The notes below the pieces were generated by a model. The model searched no databases, had not been told where the DNA came from, and saw only the letters and a program-made list of their open reading frames with translations. From Bacteriovoracaceae bacterium (GTDB taxonomy: Bacteria > Bdellovibrionota > Bacteriovoracia > Bacteriovoracales > Bacteriovoracaceae): 19,607 nt of DNA. The stretch covers positions 1-19,607 of the forward strand of contig CANEVK010000008.1 in assembly GCA_947442115.1 (NCBI GenBank), given 5' to 3'. The position numbers were made by a program, and so were the translations under genes. This document shows, piece by piece, positions 6,615 through 13,143 of this stretch (its first letter is position 1; every line of letters begins with the position of its first letter).

Positions 6615-7063
6615 TATTCGTACTGCCCTTGTCTGATTTTGCGTTCGACGTCTCTTTTAGCCGATGTGTCACGCTTATCAAAGAGTTTTTTGCCTTTAGC
6701 TAACGCAATTTCACATTTTACAAGGGAGTCTTTGAAATAAAGGGCCAGAGGAATCAGGGTCATCCCCTTGATCGCCATTTTTTTCTCAATTTGATGGATT
6801 TCTTCACGTTTTAACAAGAGCTTACGCTTTCTTGTTTCTGGGTGGTTATTAATATTCCCAAAATCATAGTGAGGGATTGTGGCATTTTGAAGCCAGGCCT
6901 CTCCTTGATTATCGATCACAATAAAGGCTTCGTTAATGATGGCCTTACCTAATCTCAAGGATTTAACTTCGGTGCCCTGCAGCACCATTCCACACTCATA
7001 CTTATCTTCAATAAAGTAGTCGTGTCCGGCCCTTTGATTTTTACAAACGATTTTAACACCCAT
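6614..7063 (-). CDS. smpB: SsrA-binding protein SmpB
   Basis: 149 aa cytoplasmic RNA-binding protein that partners tmRNA (SsrA) in trans-translation to rescue stalled ribosomes. Sequence hallmarks: N-terminal NQRAGHDYFIEDKYECGMVLQGTEVKSLR, with the G-x-x-L-x-G-x-E-V-K-S-L/I-R signature, then IPHYDFGNINNHPETRKRKLLL, TLIPLALYFK, and the basic C-terminal tail KGKKLFDKRDTSAKRD that enters the mRNA channel. ATG 7063 is chosen over the upstream TTG 7066 because GGAAG lies five bases before the ATG and only two before the TTG. The ATG overlaps the stop of the FadL-like gene by one base (TGATG). The tmRNA gene itself is not in this window. Confidence 0.97.
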   Translation of the reverse strand: MGVKIVCKNQRAGHDYFIEDKYECGMVLQGTEVKSLRLGKAIINEAFIVIDNQGEAWLQNATIPHYDFGNINNHPETRKRKLLLKREEIHQIEKKMAIKGMTLIPLALYFKDSLVKCEIALAKGKKLFDKRDTSAKRDVERKIRQGQYE

Positions 7064-8367
7064 CAATACTTCCAGTTGAGACCCATGCTCAGGACATGGA
7101 TGATACCACCAACCTTGTAACCTGGCGAACCGATCTTTTGTTCAGTCGGGTCATCGTCTTCACGGTTAGGTGTTTTTGTGACGCTGTGATGATCAAGCCA
7201 GTGGGTTTGATAAGCGAGATCAAAAGTGAGGATCTTTTGATAAAAATTAAAAAGATGGGCAACTCCCAAAGAGGTGACGTGTTTGCTGACATCAATAGAG
7301 TTTCCAGCATTTTTTAAATTCGATGGATCAAAGGGTGTGGGCCTATAAAAGTATCCCGTTTTAAGCACCCATTTTTCATTCATGGAGTGCTCGTAACCAA
7401 TTTTCGGAATAAAAATATTTCTGGTTTTAATATTTTCAAAATCTCCCGAGCCATTGATCGTTCCCCCGAGTTTTTTAATTTTTAAAATAGAGCTTTCATA
7501 CTGATCCCACCGCTGAAACTCTAAAGAAAAATAAAAGCTATTCTCCGGCAGATGCACCTGATGACCAAGTCTCATGGTCATGGGGTCATAGTAAAGCAGT
7601 GAGCTCAGATCAAAATCAAATTGTCCTACTTGCGCTCCGGCAACTTCAGTTTCACCAGTAGCATGATTATAAAGCTTTGATTTCATCTCCTGATGAAAAG
7701 AAAAATAGCTCGTGTGCTGATCACTTTTGCGGGCCACAGAAAAAGTAGCACCTAGAGAGGGTTTGGCATTAAAGCTGAGTTTTGAAAGGCTGGGGCTATT
7801 GGGAGATGTGCGAGTAATAAAATACGCCTCACCATTTGACTGAAAACCTGTCTGAGCTCCTAGTGAGTAACTCCATTGACCAAAACTTTGGGCCCCACTC
7901 ACCATCATCACAGGCCGCATAAAGCGACCCTGATACATCACGTACCTTGGAAGATAGGGATCACCCGTATCGGCTTCCATGATTCGGTCAAAGGGAGCAT
8001 AGACCGAGAGATTAAGCTTTGGGCCAGTGGCGGCAAAAAGCGGAGTCGAAAGATGGGCCCCAAACAACATAGAGGGTGTCGCATTGACTTTGACGTCACC
8101 AGTTTCGTTGGTTCCAACTGTATTTGTTTCGTTTTTAATCAGGACATTGTTGATGTCTTTAAACTGAGTGGCGATATAAAAGACATCAAAACTAAATTGA
8201 GTTGTTTCAGAAAATCCCTGAAGAGCGGGAGCTGAGAAATTATTCGCAGCAGATTCTTTTTGAGCTTGCTGGCCAATGCCTATGCTTGCAGCAGACTGCC
8301 CAAAGAGTTCCGGCACGGAAGCCTCAGCTTGATAAAAACTAAAAAGAATAATGAGCAGCAGTTTCAT
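7063..8367 (-). CDS. FadL/OmpP1/TodX-like outer membrane protein
   Basis: 434 aa beta-barrel precursor. A short signal peptide (MKLLLIILFSFYQAEAS) precedes VPELFGQSAASIGIGQQAQ, typical of the N-terminal hatch of FadL-type channels (x-FG-x-SA-x-x-x-G). The body alternates amphipathic strands rich in Tyr, Phe and Gly and ends with an aromatic C-terminal residue (SMGLNWKY), as expected for BAM-assembled barrels. FadL-family proteins let hydrophobic compounds cross the outer membrane; the cargo here is unknown. The start codon lies inside the 3' end of ksgA (29-base overlap), with AGGTG about ten bases upstream. FadL subfamily assignment is moderately confident; the barrel call is stronger. Confidence 0.82.
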   Translation of the reverse strand: MKLLLIILFSFYQAEASVPELFGQSAASIGIGQQAQKESAANNFSAPALQGFSETTQFSFDVFYIATQFKDINNVLIKNETNTVGTNETGDVKVNATPSMLFGAHLSTPLFAATGPKLNLSVYAPFDRIMEADTGDPYLPRYVMYQGRFMRPVMMVSGAQSFGQWSYSLGAQTGFQSNGEAYFITRTSPNSPSLSKLSFNAKPSLGATFSVARKSDQHTSYFSFHQEMKSKLYNHATGETEVAGAQVGQFDFDLSSLLYYDPMTMRLGHQVHLPENSFYFSLEFQRWDQYESSILKIKKLGGTINGSGDFENIKTRNIFIPKIGYEHSMNEKWVLKTGYFYRPTPFDPSNLKNAGNSIDVSKHVTSLGVAHLFNFYQKILTFDLAYQTHWLDHHSVTKTPNREDDDPTEQKIGSPGYKVGGIIHVLSMGLNWKY

Positions 8368-9136
8368 AAAGTTTTAACACCTGCTCAAAACTGAGGGCCT
8401 CTGAGCGAATTTCTGGATTTAAAGGAAGTGCGGCCAGAACCTGAGTGGTTTTTTCTACTCCCCATTCTTTGCGGAGAATTCCCCCAAGTTGCTTGCGTCG
8501 ATTCCCAAAGATGAGTCTTAAGAATGCTTCAAAATGATCCAGTTTATCAAAGGAGATAAGAGGATTTATCTTTCGACAAAAGTGGAGCACTTGAGAATCT
8601 ACCTTTGGGGGAGGAACAAAGGCTCCTGGAGGAGCATAGACCACGTGTTTAAGCTCAAATTGAGTTTTCATCAGCACATGCAAAGAACCCATGGAATTTC
8701 TCAATTCCTTAGGTAGGATTTTTTCTGCCACTTCTTTTTGATACATTAAAGTCATGTGCTTAATCTGAGGGATGCGCATGAAGTTTAAAGTCAGCGGCAC
8801 ACTCACGTTGTAAGGTAAATTTGAAACGAGCCAAATAGATTTAAACTGATGCTTTTCTAAAAAATCGGGCCAGTTAAATTCTAAAGCATCCTGCCTAAAA
8901 ATATGATCAGCTCCAACGACGGGAGATAAAAGTTCAACAAAGCGCTCATCCATCTCAATCACGAAAATGGGTTTTCCATAACTGGCCAGATGGGGAGTCA
9001 GCACCGCCGGGCCCGGCCCCACTTCAACGATGGCATCACAATCTTCAGGAATAGGAGAAGTGATTTTACTAATCACAGTGGGACTATTGAGAAAGTGTTG
9101 ACCAAAACTTTTATTCGCAACAGGAAATTTGCCCAT
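8339..9136 (-). CDS. ksgA: 16S rRNA (adenine1518-N6/adenine1519-N6)-dimethyltransferase KsgA/RsmA
   Basis: 265 aa SAM-dependent enzyme that dimethylates the two adjacent adenines in the 3'-terminal hairpin of 16S rRNA and acts as a late 30S assembly checkpoint. Visible motifs are KSFGQHFLNSP at residues 9-19, the SAM-binding EVGPGPAVLT (38-47; family form EIGPGxGxLT), an acidic residue after strand 2 (IEMDERF), RQDALEF, and the catalytic NLPYNVS (106-112). The C-terminal helical domain includes FGNRRKQL. GGAG eight bases upstream supports ATG 9136, whose A overlaps the tsaD stop (TAATG). Assignment is secure. Confidence 0.97.
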   Translation of the reverse strand: MGKFPVANKSFGQHFLNSPTVISKITSPIPEDCDAIVEVGPGPAVLTPHLASYGKPIFVIEMDERFVELLSPVVGADHIFRQDALEFNWPDFLEKHQFKSIWLVSNLPYNVSVPLTLNFMRIPQIKHMTLMYQKEVAEKILPKELRNSMGSLHVLMKTQFELKHVVYAPPGAFVPPPKVDSQVLHFCRKINPLISFDKLDHFEAFLRLIFGNRRKQLGGILRKEWGVEKTTQVLAALPLNPEIRSEALSFEQVLKLYETAAHYSF

Positions 9137-10182
9137 TACTTTTTCTCCACGTAGCGCGCCTGAGCTTCAAGCTCAAGACAGCCGGGAAAGCTCAGTTCTC
9201 GCTCTGGAACAAGTGAGGCCCAGTGAGCAATCATGGCCGCATTATCAGTACAGTAAGCGGGTTTTACAAAATGCACATTTTTAAAATGCTTTTGCATCAC
9301 ACTTCTCAGGCGTGAGTTGCAGGCGACTCCGCCACCTAGAACAATCGGAGTATTAAAAGTTTTGAGATTTTGCTGAAGAACTTTTTCAATCACTTCTTCG
9401 GTTTTTATTCTTAAACTTTGAACAATCGCCTCTTGATAACTGGCACAGAGGTGGGGAAGTTCGGTTTTTATTTCTTCTGGAGTCATTTTTTCTAGTTTCA
9501 CTCTAAGCGCCGTTTTTAAACCTGAGAAACTCATCTTGCCCGGACGATCTCTTAGGTAGCTGATAGGAAATTGAAATTTTTTGGCGTCCCCAGAGGCCGC
9601 AAGTTCATCAATAATTTTTCCGGCCGGGTATCCCACGCCAAGAATTTTACCACCCTTATCAAAAGCTTCTCCGGCAGCATCATCCAGTGTCGTTCCTAGA
9701 ACTTCCATTTCAGTAGCAGCTTTCACCCAGAAAAAAACGGAGTGCCCACCACTCACAAGAAGGCCTAAGTAGGGATAAGCTATTTTTTCCGTGAGATGAA
9801 TGGCTTCAAGGTGAGCAAAAAGATGATTTACTGGAATGATAGGGAGGTGGTGAACCAAGGCAAAAGTTTTGGCCAGATTAATTCCCGTCAAAAGTGAACC
9901 AACAAGTCCTGGATGAGTGGTCACCGCTACATGAGTCACTTCTTCTGCTTTGAGTGAAGCTTCTTTGAATGAAATTTCTAAGAGCGGAGGAATGGCCTTT
10001 AAGTGACTGCGGGCCGCGAGCTCCGGTACGACTCCTCCCCATTTCTGAAGCAGGAAATCCTGGTTGTAACTATTAAGAGAAAGAATCCTTGAACCTTCTT
10101 GAGTCTTTTCAAATAGACACACAGAAGTGTCATCACAGCTGGTTTCAATGCCTAAAATAATTTGTCGAGAATTGGACTTCAA
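9136..10182 (-). CDS. tsaD: tRNA N6-adenosine threonylcarbamoyltransferase TsaD
   Basis: 348 aa ASKHA-fold catalytic subunit that transfers the threonylcarbamoyl group to A37 of ANN-decoding tRNAs, with TsaB and TsaE. The signature GIETSCDDTSVCLF is at residues 11-24, the metal-binding histidines H120 and H124 lie in NHLFAH, and LLVSGGHS, TLDDAAGEAFDKGGKILG, SFSGLKTALR, LGGGVACNSRLR and the C-terminal metal Asp in CTDNAAM (about D303) are all present. The start is TTG 10182; no ATG precedes the conserved core, and TAGGT sits just upstream, overlapping the stop of the cpoB-like gene. Length and motifs are complete. Confidence 0.97.
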   Translation of the reverse strand: MKSNSRQIILGIETSCDDTSVCLFEKTQEGSRILSLNSYNQDFLLQKWGGVVPELAARSHLKAIPPLLEISFKEASLKAEEVTHVAVTTHPGLVGSLLTGINLAKTFALVHHLPIIPVNHLFAHLEAIHLTEKIAYPYLGLLVSGGHSVFFWVKAATEMEVLGTTLDDAAGEAFDKGGKILGVGYPAGKIIDELAASGDAKKFQFPISYLRDRPGKMSFSGLKTALRVKLEKMTPEEIKTELPHLCASYQEAIVQSLRIKTEEVIEKVLQQNLKTFNTPIVLGGGVACNSRLRSVMQKHFKNVHFVKPAYCTDNAAMIAHWASLVPERELSFPGCLELEAQARYVEKK

Positions 10183-10187
10183 GGGAC

Positions 10188-10952
10188 CTACAGTTCTTTT
10201 TTGGCCTCTTTGGCTTCCGTGGTTCCTGGATAATCTTCAATAACTTTTTTGAAGGCTTCTTTGGCTTCATCTTTTTTATTCATCTTTTCAAGATTTCGCC
10301 CAATAAAAAGTAGGCACGTTGGTGCCAGTGAAGCCTTCGGGAAACGAGCATAAATCTTACTAAAGTAGACCATAGATTTTTCATGATTTTTGGTAAAGTA
10401 CTCAACCTTACCTAGACCAAAAAGAACTTTATTTTTTTCACCAGGAGTCAGGTCAGAGTGATCAATAAGGGGTTCAAGTTCAGCTCGAGCATCAGCAAAA
10501 GCATCCTTTTTGATGAGCTCAAGGGCATGATTCAGTTCAGTTTTTGCGCTTTTTTTTTGAGACTTAGTTGAACCTGAAGCTTGAGAGCTTAGGGAACTTG
10601 TGACTTTTTCAATAAAAGCACGCTGCTCTTTGAGTTCAGTTTGGATCTGATTTAATTGAGTTGAACTTGTCTCTTGTTGAGCTTTAAGCATCGTCACAGA
10701 CTCATTCATTTTTGTGAGGGTCTCAGGATTCATTTGACCATTTTTATGCTCAAGTTCTTCCAGGCGACCATTGAGTTTATTAATTTGATTTTTAAGTTCT
10801 TTAAGATCATCGACCATATCGGCGACTAGACCTTGAGAGTCTTTCATTTGTTCACTCATCGTCTCGATGCGTTTTTCTCTCTCTACTTGTTCGGCCGTTT
10901 TGATACATGAAAATGTGAGGGTAAGCATTGAAAATAAAATTAAGAATTTCAT
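10188..10952 (-). CDS. CpoB/YbgF-like TPR lipoprotein (Tol-Pal associated)
   Basis: 254 aa. A lipoprotein signal MKFLILFSMLTLTFSC (lipobox LTFS-C at residues 12-16) is followed by a long coiled coil with heptad Leu/Met (about 30-120), a Ser/Lys/Gln-rich linker, and a C-terminal region of TPR-type repeats (AKTELNHALELIKKDAF..., KVLFGLGKVEYF..., CLLFIGRNLEKM...EAFKKVIEDYPGT). This is the coiled coil plus TPR layout of CpoB/YbgF, which coordinates the Tol-Pal complex with peptidoglycan synthesis during outer-membrane constriction; a lipid anchor replaces the usual cleaved signal. The GTG at 10964 would add four residues, but ATG 10952 gives the better signal peptide. Proximity to pal supports the role; orthology is inferred. 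Confidence 0.8.
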   Translation of the reverse strand: MKFLILFSMLTLTFSCIKTAEQVEREKRIETMSEQMKDSQGLVADMVDDLKELKNQINKLNGRLEELEHKNGQMNPETLTKMNESVTMLKAQQETSSTQLNQIQTELKEQRAFIEKVTSSLSSQASGSTKSQKKSAKTELNHALELIKKDAFADARAELEPLIDHSDLTPGEKNKVLFGLGKVEYFTKNHEKSMVYFSKIYARFPKASLAPTCLLFIGRNLEKMNKKDEAKEAFKKVIEDYPGTTEAKEAKKEL

Positions 10953-11022
10953 CGTCCTTATCACCTTTTTGAATGAGATAAGGTCATCATAACTTAAAGA
11001 TCACAGAGTGGGCAGGATTTTT

Positions 11023-11322
11023 CTACTCTGCATTTCCTTCAAGAGCTTTTTTTCTTACGGCGGAGTATTCAGCTTGTTCAGAAAATTTTTTGGAAAGGAG
11101 GGCGAATTCTTTGGCCTTGTTAAAGTACTTGCGGCGGTAAGCGGATTTTGCTTTGAGGTAGTAGTCTTCTGCTTTTCTAAAAAGGCTTGAGGCATGAACA
11201 TCGGCCCCAGATTCTTTGGCTGCCATAAATGCAGCCTGAGCATAACTCATTTCAATTTTGGGGCGTGTGGTTGTTAGTCCACACGCCGATATAAAGATAC
11301 AAAGAAGGAGAGTAAACTTCAT
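11023..11322 (-). CDS. Small DUF4398-like lipoprotein
   Basis: 99 aa. The signal sequence MKFTLLLCIFISAC ends in a lipobox (ISA-C, Cys 14). The mature part has helical Ala-rich repeats with the order SYAQAAFMAAKESGADVHA, then LFRKAEDYYLKAKSAY and KAKEFALLSKKFSEQAEY. This matches the DUF4398 pattern of A..A...A...GA...A...L..A...L..A in short periplasmic lipoproteins. The function is unknown. ATG 11322 follows the pal stop by six bases, and its TAAGG ribosome binding site overlaps that stop, so it is co-transcribed and probably coupled with pal. A 70-base gap separates it from the cpoB-like gene downstream. Confidence 0.82.
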   Translation of the reverse strand: MKFTLLLCIFISACGLTTTRPKIEMSYAQAAFMAAKESGADVHASSLFRKAEDYYLKAKSAYRRKYFNKAKEFALLSKKFSEQAEYSAVRKKALEGNAE

Positions 11323-11328
11323 CAGGCC

Positions 11329-11826
11329 TTATTTAGCTGTAACAACGAAATTTCCGCGACGGTTTTTTGACCATGCAGACTCATCGTGACCTTCAGAAAC
11401 TGGACGCTCATTTCCGTAAGAAATAGTTGAGATTCTTTTTGCTTCAACACCTAAAGCAACAAGGTACTCACGAACAGCTTTTGCACGACGCTCACCAAGA
11501 GCAAGGTTATATTGACGTCCACCGCGCTCATCACAGTGACCTTCAACTTGGATATCAACTTTTGTATTTGATTTAAGGAAATCAGCATTTGATTTCATTG
11601 TGCTTTTTGCAGCTGAATCTAGGTTTGAAGAGTCAAAACCAAAGAATACAGTTTGAAGACCGCCGGCCTTATTAGAATCAGAATCACCATTTAGTTCAAG
11701 AGTCATACCAGCATTAGAGCCGTCTGCTCCATTAGCACCATCTTGAGCATTCTTTGGTCTGTTAGAAGAACAACCTACTGCAAGAAAGGCAACCATAAGA
11801 GTTGTGAAAAAAGCACGTGTGAACAT
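11329..11826 (-). CDS. pal: Peptidoglycan-associated lipoprotein Pal
   Basis: 165 aa outer-membrane lipoprotein with an OmpA-like peptidoglycan-binding domain, part of the Tol-Pal envelope complex. The signal peptide and lipobox are MFTRAFFTTLMVAFLAVGC (Cys 19), followed by a flexible Gly/Asn/Asp-rich linker. The OmpA domain begins at TVFFGFDSSNLD and contains VEGHCDERGGRQYNLALGERRA (diaminopimelate-binding Asp and Arg), ISTISYGNERP and the terminal SKNRRGNFVV. ATG 11826 has AAGGAG just upstream; reading further to 11922 gives no signal peptide. Cys replaces the usual Ala/Thr in the GHxDERG motif. No tolB or tolQRA is adjacent. Confidence 0.96.
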   Translation of the reverse strand: MFTRAFFTTLMVAFLAVGCSSNRPKNAQDGANGADGSNAGMTLELNGDSDSNKAGGLQTVFFGFDSSNLDSAAKSTMKSNADFLKSNTKVDIQVEGHCDERGGRQYNLALGERRAKAVREYLVALGVEAKRISTISYGNERPVSEGHDESAWSKNRRGNFVVTAK

Positions 11827-12000
11827 GGAACTTCTCCTTTTGAAGTAATAACTAAAAACAATTAAGTTTAATTTGGCCATTATGCCTTCAGCGCACCGCT
11901 TTTTGAAGAGAAAACTGATCAACCGACTATGTTTTTAAGACTTTTTAGTGTCATGGGTTTGACGACAAAAAATAGAAATGTCACGGCCCTGACGGTTTTA

Positions 12001-12029
12001 TTTATATAGCAGCGCATCAAGTCTATGAA
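12001..12029 (-). promoter_or_regulatory. Possible sigma70-type promoter for the pal operon
   Basis: Read on the minus strand: TTCATA (12024-12029), a 17-base spacer, then TATAAA (12001-12006). Transcription would begin near 11994 and give a leader of about 168 bases before the pal ATG. The -35 is a weak match, so this is tentative. Confidence 0.35.
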
Positions 12030-12086
12030 TTGTTTTTCACTTCTGAAATCTTGATGTTGGCACAAGGTTTGCTGTATATTTACTCG

Positions 12087-12177
12087 TGTGTGTGTTGGAG
12101 TTAAAAATAGGATTTTTTTAACTTCTCCTTGTGTCTCTCGTAAAAAAAGCCCATCTGCAGGATGGGCTTTTTTTTTG
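12087..12177 (+). ncRNA. Candidate small RNA ending at intrinsic terminator
   Basis: A plus-strand promoter-like pair TTGATG (12051-12056), 18-base spacer, TATATT (12075-12080) predicts a start near 12087. A first hairpin is formed by AGTTAAAAA (12099-12107) and TTTTTAACT (12115-12123), and the transcript would end at the strong hairpin plus T-run at 12148-12176. No open reading frame lies inside, and the next gene on this side is convergent, so a plus-strand transcript would be a roughly 90-base free RNA. The terminator is equally explained by the minus-strand gene at 12202, so this remains a guess. Confidence 0.3.
12142..12176. terminator. Bidirectional intrinsic terminator
   Basis: Stem AGCCCATC (12148-12155) and GATGGGCT (12161-12168) with loop TGCAG, an A-run before it (12142-12148) and a nine-T run after it (12168-12176). 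This works in both directions. It lies about 25 bases past the stop of the minus-strand arginase-family gene. Confidence 0.9.
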
Positions 12178-12201
12178 CCTTGAATCATCAATCACAAAAA
12201 A

Positions 12202-13113
12202 TTAAAGAGTTTGGTAAAGAAAAGAGCTCAGCACTCGCATACTCAGCATAGAAACTGAATCATAGACGGGATTGAGTTCATAAATTCCCATCACTGGAGA
12301 GTGATGAAGCTTAAGTTCAGAGTATTTTTTCCAGATCATTTTTAACTCATTCAGACTCAGTCCTTGAGGATTCACCGCACTCACTCCCGGCACTTCTTGA
12401 CCGGCCAAAGCATCAGCATCGAGACTGAAAACAACGGCCGTCTGCTCTGATACCTCATGCTGAATTTCTTTAAAAAGATTTTGCAAGATCACTTCATTCA
12501 GATCATCTCTCCAAATTATTTTCATGGATCCATGAGTCAATGGAGCGAGAGTGGAGCTTGAGTTGGCAAAAGCATGAAGACCAATTTGATAGAGCTTGAA
12601 CTCCGTTTTATTGAGCGAATCAAAAAGACGAAAAGGATTTCCGGAGTGAGCTTCTAGGTCACATCTCGTATCCGCATGGGCATCAATATTAATGACAATA
12701 ATTTTTTTATACATTTCGGCCAGGGCCTCAAGCAGGGGATAGACATGGTCATGACCACCGCCAAGATGGCAAACTCGGGCCGAAGGGTGAGACTTGAGCG
12801 ACTTGAGAATTTTTTCACTTTCTTGGATCTGGGCGCTTCCAAAATCTTCTCGCTCAAGCTTTTCATTGGCGACTTCATGCTCAACAATTTGTTGATGAGT
12901 CCAATTTTTATTTAAGTTCAGTTTTTTAAAGGAAGACAAGAGTGACTGAGGGCCAAGCCGTGCTCCATTGCGTCCACCATTGCGCTCAACGCCTACATCG
13001 GTGGAGCTTTTGAGAAAAAGAAAACTCACTTTTGAGTCTTGAGGATGGCCAAAAAGACTTCCTAATGATTCATCAAAGCGTTTTTGTGATTGAGAGATGG
13101 TTGGGTTCGTCAT
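12202..13113 (-). CDS. Arginase/agmatinase/formimidoylglutamase superfamily hydrolase
   Basis: 303 aa dinuclear-manganese ureohydrolase. Metal-ligand motifs are all present: GGGHD (118-122, His121), NIDAHADTR (D144, H146, D148) and SLDADA (D232, D234). The third motif departs from the usual SLDxDxxDP, reading SLDADALAGQEVPGVSA. NGARLGPQSL near residue 49 is the family's N-terminal GxxxGP substrate-loop element, and HSGNPFRLF near 156 resembles formimidoylglutamase (HutG), which cleaves N-formimidoyl-L-glutamate to glutamate and formamide. Arginase or agmatinase activity cannot be excluded. No other hut, arginine or polyamine genes are in the window. No clear Shine-Dalgarno precedes ATG 13113. 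It is divergent from the GYF-like gene with 30 bases between starts. Confidence 0.88.
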   Translation of the reverse strand: MTNPTISQSQKRFDESLGSLFGHPQDSKVSFLFLKSSTDVGVERNGGRNGARLGPQSLLSSFKKLNLNKNWTHQQIVEHEVANEKLEREDFGSAQIQESEKILKSLKSHPSARVCHLGGGHDHVYPLLEALAEMYKKIIVINIDAHADTRCDLEAHSGNPFRLFDSLNKTEFKLYQIGLHAFANSSSTLAPLTHGSMKIIWRDDLNEVILQNLFKEIQHEVSEQTAVVFSLDADALAGQEVPGVSAVNPQGLSLNELKMIWKKYSELKLHHSPVMGIYELNPVYDSVSMLSMRVLSSFLYQTL

Positions 13114-13143
13114 AAAATAATTAAAATTTCTCTAGGTTTATTC

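Larger units (their letters stand above)
11827..12201. other. Gene-free stretch between pal and the arginase-family gene
   Basis: 375 bases with no credible gene. It holds, left to right, the pal leader and a possible minus-strand promoter (12001-12029), a possible plus-strand promoter (12051-12080), an AT-rich hairpin (12099-12123) and a strong bidirectional terminator (12142-12176). A 90-codon minus-strand reading frame (11919-12191) runs straight through the terminator hairpin and is rejected. Confidence 0.7.

Noticed and set aside
7876..8235. Plus-strand reading frame of 119 codons opposite the FadL-like gene
   Set aside because: Antisense shadow; the minus-strand protein has a signal peptide and barrel features, whereas this product has none.
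11919..12191. 90-codon minus-strand reading frame between pal and the arginase-family gene
   Set aside because: It reads through the strong bidirectional terminator, its product has no recognisable motif or signal, and it covers the region where the pal promoter should lie.
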